DNA from: Amia ocellicauda
Lineage: Eukaryota > Chordata > Actinopteri > Amiiformes > Amiidae
DNA: 64,000 bases
Assembly: GCF_036373705.1 (NCBI RefSeq)
Contig: NC_089869.1
Coordinates: 9,609,176-9,673,175, forward strand
Direction of reading: 5' to 3'
Made by a program: the position numbers and the translations under genes. A model generated the notes under the pieces. That model searched no databases. It saw nothing but the letters and a program-made list of their open reading frames with translations, and had not been told where the DNA came from. Positions 49,238-62,600 of the stretch are shown here, piece after piece. How positions within the stretch are numbered: position 1 is the first letter of the stretch; each line of letters starts with the position of its first letter.

Positions 49238-52200
49238 ATGAATCACGATTCCTTTGTGCTAGACAAAATGGCAAACTCAACAACCAGAGCAGGTAATTAC
49301 TTGCCAGGTGGTGAACTACTGTCCCTGGACAACCCGCAGTCTGCAAATGGCAACCGTGCGTCCATTGCCGTAGTGGAAGAGTTTCAGCGAGCAGCAATTA
49401 CCCGGGAGTCCCTGAGATCCCCCCGAGGATCTGTGGTCTCCTTTCACAACATCAATTACTCTGTCAAGATCTCTGAAGGCCCAGCCTGCAAACGCAAGAC
49501 TGAAACTAAGCAGATCCTCTGTAAACTCAAGTAAGTTTTCAAATTGTAATCCTAATCCCTTTCATTGTTATGTATTTTTAAGTGAAGAACTTGACATATT
49601 TCTGTGTCATGTTAGATCAGGGAAGACCAAAAATAAAATAGGTTTTTATTATAGGTTTCACCTATCAACCAAATGAGTATTTGTTAGAATTTGCAACTTA
49701 ACTAAAACCCAATTTTGCCAAGAAATGAAATTTGTTACTTCAGTATCAGACTTAGTATCATCTGGAATTTGTCCAGCTGTAAAATTACATGTTCATGTCA
49801 ATAAATTATGATAGTGGCAACCTTTCTTATTCTTACACAAGTTGTCCTAGTCAGACTAAACCCTAGATTGCTGTGCAGTAGTTTGAATGTTTCAGTTATA
49901 TGGCAGAACATTTTGTTCTGAAAGTGATTGTATTGTTTGAATTGGGGATCTGTAATTTGTCTTACAGACCTGATGGTTTGTTTAAAAAAATTATATATTT
50001 GGGTCAATGACAAATAAGGTTTTCAAAATGAAAACAAAATTGCACAGCAAAATGGATGTAAAATACATGTTTATGTTCACAACAATGTATTTTGTGTATT
50101 CTTGTTTGTTTTATAGCTTTTAAGACGGCATTTATTTTAATTTTTTTTGTAAGATTTCTGATTTTACCAACCAAGAAATGTCAGGTTGCGCAGGTGTAAA
50201 AAACATGCTGTACTATAATTTTCTGCATATATTACACTACTACCAAGTGTTTTTCACAAAAACAGAAATGCGTTTTTTGAAATTGAAATATTTTACCTTT
50301 TCCATTAAAGTGTAAGGAACATTTTGAGACTAAAATTTTATGTTGAAATATCAAACTGAAATATGTAGAATAATGTGCAATTGAAATAACCTAACCTATG
50401 CTGAACAGTTTAGACAACATTTGTACCACAAAATTCAAAAATATATAAAAAAATACCTGTTTTCATTAAATACAAAAGGCATTATTTTTTGATTACACAT
50501 AAAATAGTGAAAACATCTTTGAAAATATTTTAAAAATGTTTTCTGTATGAAATGTATGAATTTATAAGTATGATCATAAATTCAGCATATTACATACATT
50601 AACTATCAAACATTATTTCATGTATGTCTCTGTGTCACTCTGAACTGGAGGCTCACAATGAGATGCTGGGTTAATTTATTTAGTTCAGGTGTTTCTGTTG
50701 AAACAAAAATGAATTAAAATAGATGCACTTAAATAGCTTCAGGGGTGGAAAGTAACGAATTACAACTATGTATCTTGTTCCTGTAATTGAGTAGCTTTTT
50801 CATGTACTTTTTTGAGTATTTTTCAAATTTGGTAATTTGACTTTTACTTAAGTATGTTTTGAGTGAAGTATTGTACTTCGCTTCTTTTAAAAAGGCATTC
50901 GTTACAGAGTTCAAATTTTGTAGGCTGTCATGGGAAAAAAAATGTGGATGACATACAAAAAGACCAATAAATGAAGAGCAATTCATTAATAAGCCAAGCA
51001 TCCCACCCACAGCCCTCAAAAGGCCAATCAGAGTGTGTGTGTGTGATGGTTATGGTTGGTCAATCAGTTAAACATTTGAAGTCAGTCATGCAGTCCAGCT
51101 GCAGTCTAGCTGTCTAGCCACGAGTAGTCAGTAGGGGTGAACATTTTTTAATTGAAATTGAAGATCGATCGATTGAAACGAGCATTTCATTTCGACCATC
51201 ACATTTAAAAACGGAGTCGTGATTATTTATTTATTCACGATTGTGGGTCAAACTTTTGATTAAATCCGGCCCTCGATCTCGTTGCAAACCCAGGTCTCTG
51301 GATCAATGTTTGATGCTAATTGTGTTATAGTATAGGGCAGTGTAGTGTTGATGTACACAGCTGTAATACTAAAGATGGAGCCATTTCAAAGCGCTTTCAC
51401 ATTGCATAATACTATAGGCTATGTAATATTTCAGTTTCCTACAAATTTTATAACTGGTTCTTTGTTTTATAATTGTATATGTCTTCTAAGATATGTGCAT
51501 ACCAATTTATATAATGTACTGTGTAAAGTTTGTTTTATTATTATTTTTCTTGTGTATGTATATGTGCACGTTTTGATACACAATTGAATAATGGCAGCTG
51601 ATCCAGCTCCTGTCTGCTTGTCCTTGGAATTCAATCATGAAACTCCAGAAAAACTGTTCATGCAAATCTGGAACTACTTACGTACACTAAATTGCGTTTC
51701 ATAAGCCCTTACTGATAATTTACTGTTAACACTGTTGTTGTTGATTTCCTGGCTGGCAGTGTTCAAATAATTGTTCGATTTTTGTCAAAAAATGAGAAAT
51801 TGGAGAATGTGAAGAAAAATAACAATCGAAAATTGAACCGAATCGAAAATGTGTGGATTCGTTACACTCCCATTAGAGAGCAAACAAGAGCTTCATGGCA
51901 AAACATGATAATTAAGCCAATTCCACACATAATTCAGGTTCTTGCTATGGATATACTCCTAGTGGGTACCATTTTCACAAAGTATACATAGTTTAATCTA
52001 AAACAAGTTATGTCTTGTAATCCCAATGCCTAACACTGTCCTTTCCCCCAAAAACACGACATTTGACATTCCTGATTTATATCAAAACGCAATATATCCA
52101 TTTTCAAAATAGCACTGATCTCTGAAACGGAAAACGTTCACACGATCACAAAGAATACATCATTCAGCAATGTTGACGAAATATCAGACAATATCACACA

Positions 52201-53515
52201 TTACAAACACGAACTTAATAGCAATTTGCTGTTTGTAAAGAGAAGTTTCTGTAAAATAAAGGGACAGACTAAAACAAATGACAAAACGGAATGGCCACTG
52301 AAAATGGAGAATGCCATAGACTAACAATGGGGAAAACAGAAGGACTTGTTACATCTCCAAATCCCACACAGGAATCCTAAAATCCTAAATACACTTTCTT
52401 TAAAATAACCTCATATAAAAAATAACAGTGGAATGACAGCTGATTTCCTGGAATACTGAAAACACACTAAAAACATAATTGGATTGTTTTCACACACACA
52501 CCAATTGATTTACAAGCAGGTCTCACAAATGAAATACTTTGGACATTGTGTGGTTTGTTGAAAGGCAAGCTCCACGATACCACTCTGCATTGACAGCAAA
52601 GAACCATGCCCTTTCTTATTTGATTGGTTCATTTACTTTCAAAACTAAATAAATCTTATCTACTACAGAACAATGCACAATACTTCATATTTGACTTCAT
52701 AAAACCTATTGCTTAAATATTAAAATGGAATAAAATAGAAATTACTAAATTGAATGTTACTGTAAATAAATTGATTAACAATATAATTTTCTGAAGTATG
52801 CAAAGCAAATGAAAATAGTTAATCAGTTAATTATTATAATGCTGGTGTATTTATTGCTGTTAATTTCTTATTAATATTCTTTATTATTAATATTTCTATG
52901 CAGACACTTTATTAAGGGTGATTTACAATTGTTTCAAGATATCGCATTATTTTACATACAGCTGCCTATTTACACAGTTTATTTTTTCAGATACGGTTGA
53001 ACTTGCAATGTACATAAATGTAGATGACAGAAAATACAGCTCTGGAAATAATTAAGAGAGCGCTTAACATTGATTTCTGAACTTGGAGTGGTCTCTTAAT
53101 TTTAAATATATATGTATAGGCAGTCAAACCTATTTGTGCTATGTTTTCAGTGCATTTTCAATACTCCAGGCCTGTCATTCCATAGAAAGCAGCTGTAATT
53201 CCATATCATTCCACTTTTATGTTTTAGATGAGGTTATTTTAAAGAAAGCGTATTCAGGATTCCTATGTGGGATTTGGAGATATAGACTGCCCTTCTGTTT
53301 TCCCCATTGTAGTCTAAGGGCATTCCACTCCCCATTATAGTCAATGGGCATTCCATTTTGTCATTCTTTTTAGTCTGTCCTGAATACGGCCTCCTGTGCT
53401 GACCAGTGATGTCCCCCACAATAAGTTATATCAACATTTCTTTGTGTTCTAGGTAAGTTGGTATTGTGATTTTATTTGTATTTATTTATTTAAATATCAG
53501 CTACAGCCATTTAGA

Positions 53516-53565
<50 letters not shown>

Positions 53566-53639
53566 CAACAAACTTTGAAATCAATAGAACCATTACTTTA
53601 TTGTTACATACCTCTGCACTCTGGCCATGATTGAGAAGG

Positions 53640-53678
<39 letters not shown>

Positions 53679-56600
53679 AAAAGTAACTATGTAACTTGTA
53701 CTCCAAGTACTTTTTAAATGAGTACTTTACTTTACTTTACTTTACTTTACTTTACTTGTACTTGAGTAGTTTTTTTATATCAGTAGTTTTACTTCTAATT
53801 GAGCTGGATTTTTCAGTACTCTTTCCACCTCTGAATAACTTAATATCATACAGAAAGATTATTATGATCATTCAAATGTATTTAATATTTTCAAAAACAT
53901 GAATTAACATGATTTTTTTCCTTTGGTGTAACTGTAATTCTGGTTGCACCATTAGACTTGGTTGTGCCACCTGACGTTTCAAACTCAATTCAAATCTAGC
54001 ATTAACATTAAGCATTAACTTGGACACCTATATTAACTTTTGGCCTTTAAGTAACATTTATACATACATTTTTAAAATAAAACATAAATTGCTACAAAAA
54101 CATTTTTGTTTTGTTGTTTTCCAGGGGTCATACCACCTGACATGGTAAATTGACTCAACCTCAACATGGCTCAAAAATGTAAAATTATCAAATATTTGTG
54201 AGACAATTACTAATCTTGTTACTGCAGCATAGGGGTCATTTGGGGTCTTCTTTTGTGATACCATATCCTGTTCATAATTTTCTTAAAGTGATATTATATA
54301 AAAATGCTTATTTTTTATGGGTAGCGCCATTTGACATTTGGAGAAATGCATTTTTCAGACAAAAGGTTTTTTTTTTTAATAGAATACATTTAACATAGTA
54401 CTGTTTGACAACTTTTAATAATTTATAAGCAATTTAACATACAATTATGCCAAACTATTTGATTAAGAATTTTATTGAGTAAAATAACCTTTTTACTACA
54501 AATTTGTTCTCTCCTTATATGTTTGGACGGTTGCATCACCTGACATTTTGGGGCTTTGGAACACCAAAACTCAAAAAATGTGTTATATTTAAATAAAATG
54601 AAATTGGTTCCATATAAAGTAGATATCATTAAATAATTGTATATATTACATGTATTTATTTAAAAAATGTTTAGGAAAATAATGGCTTCGGACACAAAAA
54701 AGGCACGTCATGTCATTGACCCGTTTATGAGTGTCAATCTGCATGACACGTTCCAAGTCTGCTGTGTTACTATCAAGGTCAGTGGCACCAAGTTGAACAT
54801 GTCTCTAACAACATTAAAAATTACTTGCTGGATAAAAGCAGATTACAAATATATCCAATATTTTCTATATTTTTATTTCAGTGGCATAATGAAGCCAGGA
54901 CTGAATGCTATCCTTGGCCCGTCAGGAGGTGGGAAGTCTTCGTAAGTATTGTTTTCAGAGGAAGATTACGACACTACCAGTGTTGGGGTCATTACTGAAC
55001 AAATGTAATATATTAGTCTTTAGTCTTTTCTTGAGAAAAAAGTAATAATATTATAATTACATATTAGTTCATGTAAAATGTATCATGTTATATTACTCAT
55101 TATATTACCCGATACATTCCTTCCTTTTGCCCTGCAACGTGACTAATCTCCATAGTCTGGTAATGCGTTTTTTAAATCTGTGCCAAACAAATAAACTGTA
55201 ACTTAAAGCCATGGGTTCCCTTAGTTCTCGGGTCAGTAGCACAGACAACTGCGAATCAATCCGGCTTGATGATATTATCTTACTTACACACAAGTTTTAT
55301 TAATCAGCAACAATGGCTGAGCAATAATAGAAAACAAAGTAATGTGCCAGTAGTCTGCTATAAACTGGGTAACAATTAAAACAGTAAATACACATAAAGT
55401 GCAAGCACAGTAGAGATTGTTGTGCAACATTTCCTGCACGTAATTAATTGCTATAGAGGCTGTTAAGGTACAAAATAAATCAACACTGTAAAATCAAACT
55501 ACATATTGCAATTTACTAGCTTCAATATAACCATTCACAAAACTAACAGCACTTAATAATTTACTTTAATTGAGATAACCTTTCAATATACTGTATATCA
55601 ATGCAAAAAATAAAAGTGACATCTCTAACCCATACCAGGAAATATAAAATCAGAACTCTTGGTAAAGGTCTTGGTCACTGTTGTCTGTATTAAACTACAT
55701 GAACCTTGAACAAAAAAAGTTTTTGAATCTTGCCTTACATTCTTATAAATGAAGAAGGCGATTGGCCGCATCAAAAGACATGTTAAAAAAATGATTGACA
55801 AGAATTTCCTGAAAATTGATTGGCTGCATAAAACATGATTGACAATTACTTCAAATACCAATGCCAATGTTTCCAATCCTGTGTGAAGAGAAGTAAGTAA
55901 GTCTTGTTGAAGTTACTGAATTGAATTTACTGCTACTTACTTCCAATCTAAACACCAATTTTTTAGATGAATGTAGTGAGAAACCTCTTGTGTATTTTAT
56001 ACGGAAAATTAACTGTAATATTATTACTCAAATTAAAACTCTAACTAGTTATATTAAAAAAGTAATATTATTAAAGTAGCATGTGATGTTACTAACGCCA
56101 TACCCCCAAATCTACACACTACAAATAATACCTCAGTTCAAATTCTGTTAATCCTTTGGTGCTTACACAAAATAAAAATAAACCAAGAAAGCTCTAAATG
56201 TAATCAATACTTTTGATGTATTTGTACAGAGCTGCATATAATTCAATTTCCTAGCTCAACCACATTGTAAAAAAAAACACCTCCATCTTTTACCTGTATC
56301 ACATAACACTAATGCAGTGAATCATGGAAACAGATTCTTCCTCAAAGGCTTTCAGAAGAGTTTAATGGACAATTGTGGCCTATTACGTATCTGCACTGTC
56401 CACTGGAACATATCTGATGCTGATTGGAATACTACAGTTAGGTCCATAAATATTTGGACAGTAACCCAATTGTAATCATTTTGGCTCTGTACGCCACCAC
56501 AATGGATTTGAAAGGAAACAATCAAGATGTGCTTTAAGTGTAGACTTCCATCTTTAATTTTGAGGGTAGTTACATCCAAATTGTGTTAACAGTGTAGGAA

Positions 56601-59600
56601 TTACACCTACACTCCCAATTTTATGGGCTCAAAAGTAATTGGACAAACTAACATAATCATGAATTAAATTGTGAGTTTCAATACTTGGTTGCAAATCCGT
56701 TGCAGTCTGTGGCCTTTTATGTATCTACACTGTCCACTGGAACATATCTGATGCTGGTGGCATACTAAATATAACTTTCCTGGGGATTTGTGATTGCCAA
56801 TATTGACCATATTTATAATAAAGCAATGTTGTCTGCGCTATTATTCCTGCTTCAGGTTGCTGGATGTACTGGCTGCGAGGAAGGACCCTAGTGGTTTGTC
56901 TGGTGATGTCCTCATCGATGGAGCCCCACAGCCTGCCAACTTCAAGTGTATTTCAGGATATGTTGTGCAAGTAGGTGAATCTTACAAGTCTAATTTCTCC
57001 TTCCTATACCACTAATAATCAAGTGGGAGTAATGAGCCCAAAAGTCTGCCCTTCTTGTCTGATGTAATGTTTTTTTGGTTTCCTCAATTAGGATGACGTT
57101 GTCATGGGCAACTTGACTGTCCGGGAAAACCTGCTGTTCTCGGCGGCGCTGCGGCTCCCTACATCTATCAGCTTTAAGGACAAGGAGGAGCGAGTGGCCA
57201 ATGTCATCTCTGAACTCGGGCTGACCAGAGTGGCTGACTCTAGAGTGAGTATACATCCATCAGTCTCTTGTATAAAGACCATAACAAATCAGCACTTTCA
57301 GAAATTATGTATGAGTTTGCCAAGTATGCACTAACCTTCCATTGCATAGTTCATGTGCTTTTTTTGTAGCTTTGAATGCTAGGCATTAATGAAACAGAAG
57401 AGTAATATCTAATGCTATCATTATTCAGCAATATACATGAATCTACCTAATTCAGGGTATAACCAGAGCTTGGCTCTTTTAGAACAAGTAAATTACTTGA
57501 CAACCAGGATACTGAAATGATTTTTCCAGGTTGGCACACACCTAATCCGAGGCGTCTCTGGAGGAGAGCGGAAACGAACCAGCATTGGAATGGAGCTCAT
57601 AACGGAGCCCCCCGTCTTATTCCTGGATGAGCCAACCACAGGCTTGGATGCCAGCACATCCAGTGCAGTGCTCATTCTGCTGAAGAGGTACAGCCCATAA
57701 CAATTTTCCTAGGGAAATAAAAGGTGCTATATGTAGTCTAGAACAGTGGTTCTCAACTGGTCTAGCCTCACGACCCACATTTCTCCTTGGTCATTAAGTC
57801 CCAAAAAATATTTAATTTCTGAACCATTTTAATTGTAATTTATTTCACAAAACGATTGGTGCAGTAATCCCCAATGTCTAGATGCACTGATAAAAACATG
57901 AAAAAACGACAGAGGGCTAAAAAACCCAATTAAATAAAAAGCCATTGAAACTTACGAGACTAAATGTTAGGCCTCCAAAATACTGTTTTTCTAATCTAGA
58001 CTAGAGGAAATATGCTAATAGGCCTATCTTGAAGAACAGGCTGTCCATGCTTAGGCTTTTTTAACACATTTCTTTGAAGAAGAAAAAAATATCAATAGGA
58101 GTCTGCTGAGCTTAATTATGCTGCTGTTCACATGCTAAAATAGTCGTAATGCACTGCTTTGAACTAATGGGAAAGCTGGGGATGCTTTTTGCTCCTGACA
58201 AGTGTCTCAAAGACAAAGCAACTATGAAGTCGTGTTCAGTGTCCATTCTGTTCCTACCTTTTGTCTTCAGCTGGACCAGAGCTGAGAAGACACTCTCACA
58301 AAGATAGATTGTGCTGAATGGTAGGATGATTTTGATTGCATGGGTGGCGATGGAGGGATACTCAGTCATCACACCACAACAGAACTGAGAGATGCTTACC
58401 TCAGTGAATTTCTTTTTCAGTATCTGATCACATGAGAGCTCCACCAGCTGACTCTCTTCATTGCTTGGCAACATCATGCTTTCCATCTCGATTCCAAAGG
58501 GATCGCGTATCTAGCCGTTATCCCTGTGCTGCTCTGGGAAGTTGCCGTTGAAACATTCCTGCAGTTTTGTGAGATGTGCCGTTATAGTTATCTTCAATGC
58601 ATTTCTGCCTGTGGTGTCCAGTTGTATAACCTCATAACAATCCTTGGGGAATATATAAAATTTCTCTTAGGAAACATGACTTGTCCACAATGCCATTTTT
58701 TCAGTCTGTGCAAAAATATCATGTCCCTTCCTTTGCATAGACATATTTAATGTGTATAGCTACTCAAACACATCCACGAGATCAGAAACTTGTGCGAGCC
58801 ATGCATTATCGTTAAACAGATCGGAAAGAAGAGAATTGCATTCTGAGAGGAAGGCTCCGATTTCAGTTCTCAATCATATAAACATGAGAGGACTTTGTCC
58901 CTCAAAACCAAGTGCACCTCTGCATGATACAGCACCTGTACATGTTCACTACCCAGGTCTTCACACAGCTTCTGACACCTGGCGTTCTTGGCACTCCGTT
59001 TAATGTAGTTCACCACTTTGAGAACATCTTTCAAACTTTCGTGATGCACTGGCACCATATCCTTGGCTGCTAAGGCCACTCTATGCAAAAAACAATGGTT
59101 CCAAGTCGCATTTGGTGCCTTTTCAAGAATTCTCGTCACCAACACTGAGTGTTTTCCAGTCATGCAGTCTGCGCCATCAGTTGTGATTCTGAGGCATATA
59201 TCACATCAGGCCCACCGAACCAAGTACGAATCTACAGTATTTAAAATGTCCCCTGCAGTAGTAGTGATGGGACGCTTTCTACTGCAGAGAAACTGCTCCT
59301 GAAAGTCCCCATCCCACACATGCCTCACACAAACCAGAAAAATGGCATGGTTCACAAAATCTGTGGATTCATCCAATTGTAACAAATAGTATTTGTTTGT
59401 CTTGATGCGAGCTGTGGTCTGTTGTTTTATGTCTTCTGACATTTCTTGAATTCTACTGCATATGGTATCATTGGACAGTGGAATCGTCTTCAATTTATCC
59501 GAAGCAGATCGATTCAGCACCTCTCTGGCCATGTCAATGGCGGCAGGTAAGATAAGGTCTTCTGCAATAGTGTGGGCTTTCTTGCATTTTGCAATACGGT

Positions 59601-62600
59601 GAGCTACATGGTAAGATGCACGCAGTGCCTGCTCTTGCTTTGAACATAAAAAAATTAGGCACTTTTGTGATGCCCTAACCTCAGCTGTGTGTCACTGGTT
59701 AGTGTGTGTTGTGTTCTTTGCTGTGATCATCCTTAAGGTGGCACGGCAGTTTTGAATGGAATGTTGTCTTGGAATGTTGTAAATTAGAGCACACCCCCCT
59801 AGCCTAGTGCGTTCTTCAGGTCAGGGGTGTGAGCCTACATACCTTTCAAAATAAAAGTGCAACATCAGTGCAGAAGCACACGTCCGCGACCCACTCCACA
59901 CCAGCTTGCGACCCACTAGAAACTTCCAGTGACTTTTTCCAATTTTGTTAATCATAACCCTTGTAATTCAAATGCATAATGGAGAAGTAGTTTTGCTGTA
60001 AAAAGTGAAACCAAATGTTTTAGTTACCATTAAAGGTGTGCAAATTCAAGCAGTTTAATTTTTAAATATGCAATTAGTTAACAAATAACTTGTTCTAATT
60101 TTATATAAGTTTCCTGTATGGTATACTTGTATGCTATAATTGTGTAATCATTGACTGTTTCAGGCTCTCAAGAAAGGGGAGAACAATTATATTGTCCATT
60201 CACCAGCCCCGTTCCTCAATATTTAAGCTGTTTGACAGCCTGACTTTACTGGCTTCTGGGAAAATGATGTATCATGGACCTGCCAATGCTGCTCTGGAGT
60301 ATTTCAGATCAATTGGTAAGCTTGAACTTTGACCTACAGCTTTCATTGAATGTATAGTGAACAAAAATATCAAGGCAACATGCAACAATTTCAAATATTT
60401 TATGGAGATTCAGTTCATAGAAGAATTAGTCATTAGCAGGGCCAGACGGAATCTGTGGGCGTGGATTTGTAACGAAAAAGCACAGAATCCACTCAAGCCT
60501 GCAGAAAATGAGCAAAATTAAAGTATTACTTATTGTAACATAACAACTTCCCCACAAGTAATAGCATATCATGCAACACAGGAGCTATAAAATAGTCTCT
60601 CATCTGCGTTCTGACCAGTGCGCTCTGGAGCAGTGTAATCTGACACCTGCCTGGTCAGCTGAGTTCCAGTACATTCAGAGGGTCTTGGGATTGGCTAGAT
60701 ATTCATAGACTCACAGTCTGTGATTGGGTAAAAAATACAAGATCTTTAGGCTGATGACAGATACATAGTAATGTCCTTTCCATTGGTCAATACTATGCCT
60801 ATGTTCTGCAGTTGCGCAAATGCCAGCAATGACGCAATCTCAATTACGCAGCTAAAAACGCATGTCTCTATCACAAATTGTTTCCCCATAAATTCATAAT
60901 TTGTAATTGATTAATATTTATCTAGCAAAAACTTTGTTGAAAAAATATTAGTCTATGTAAAAATACCTTCCTATTAGAAGACATGTGGAAGTAATAACAG
61001 CAGCAATTAAAGCAGACCTATCAACTCTCACGCATCTTGTGTCAGACTCTCCTATTATTATTGTTTCCCGATATTATCACAACTTTTTATTGCCACAATT
61101 TCAAATTAACTATAAATGTTGTGACTATTTGTTTCTGAAGGGATATTTTGACCAATATGTTTTCTTTTTCAAATTGTATTAATTTAATTTTCATCAAATT
61201 GCCTAATAGTTTAGCAATGTGAGCTTCAACGAAAATGCCCTAACATTAGCGTCCTTGTGGAAATGTTTTCCGGTTATAACAGCGAAATACAAAATGTATA
61301 TCTTTAAAATGTATATCTATCTAATTTATCTTTGGATAAATTAGTTGGAAACATACCTGTGCACTCGAGTTCCAGTGAATTCAATATAAATAGCTGGCTG
61401 TGTATGTAGCTTTTAGGTGGGTTAACACACCAGCTGTAGATTTGTGGTAGTTTAATTGCATTGCACATTTTATACACTTACTTACATTCATTTTGTCAAA
61501 GTTTTTCCATGCAGAACTTATCTGTGAGGAAGCCATTGGTCGCATTCTTGTAGCGCAGATTTACACAGATATGTGCTGATCTGCAGAACTCCACCGATTG
61601 TGTGTATATGGACTTCGTCAATGCCACTATTATAATTCTAAAACACTTTGATCCAGGTCATTAAAAACTTAAATGGTAGCCTAATGCCCGATCATATTAG
61701 CAAAACACTGGAGCCCCAAAAAGATTCCCGTAAAGGTCATAAATATTTTTACAAACGTAAAATAGCCTATAATGATAAAAATAAGATGACCATGATAGGA
61801 ACAAAACTACCCTAATGGATTGGATTTAGAATCCCTGCTGTAAATGGGATACTGGCTAAGTTTTTGTGTACATCTGTTTAGATCAAATAGCTCTGTTTCT
61901 TATTGTCAAAAGCAAAATATAAATATTTGAGTATTACTTTAAAGCTGGTAAAATATGTTCATTGTTTAAACAACACATGTAACTTAATTTAAGGCTTCAA
62001 TCTAATGGATGTACATATTGGTTGTGTTACTGTGTTGTAAATAAAGTAAAAGTAATAATTCAAGTATTTATTTTGGGTTGTTGTTGCATAAAACAATATA
62101 AAATTAAAATGCAGATTTTCTGCAGAATTTACAGAAAAAGTTCAGCAGAATTTAGACTAAACTTCTGCAGATTCTGTCTGGGCCTGGTCATTAGGTAGAT
62201 CTGAACATTCAATTCTCTGGCAACAGCTCTGGTGGACATTCCTGCAGTCAGCATGCCAATCAAAACTTGATCAATCTGTGGCATTGTATTGTGTGACAAA
62301 ACTGCATTTTAGAGGGATTTTACTGTCCCCAGAACAAGGTGCACCTGTGTAATGATCATGCTGTATAATCAGTTCCTTGTTATGCCACACCTGTCAGGTG
62401 GATGGGTTATCTTGGCAAAGGAGAAATGCTCACTAAAAGGGATGTCAACAACTTTGTGTACAATTTTAAAAATAAGCTTTTTGTGTGTATAGGAAATGTT
62501 TGGGATCGTTCTTTTCAACTCCTGAAACTTGGCACCAACATTTTACACATTTATATTTTTGTTCTGTTTTTTGTGGCCTAAAATGTAAATACTTCTGATA

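Noticed and set aside
54667..54945. 92-codon frame ending in the Walker A motif
   Set aside because: Only the last 20 codons are exon 3; the rest reads through intron 2 sequence upstream of a good acceptor at 54881.
58526..58750. Plus-strand frames over the hAT element (58526-59302)
   Set aside because: They are shadows of the minus-strand transposase.
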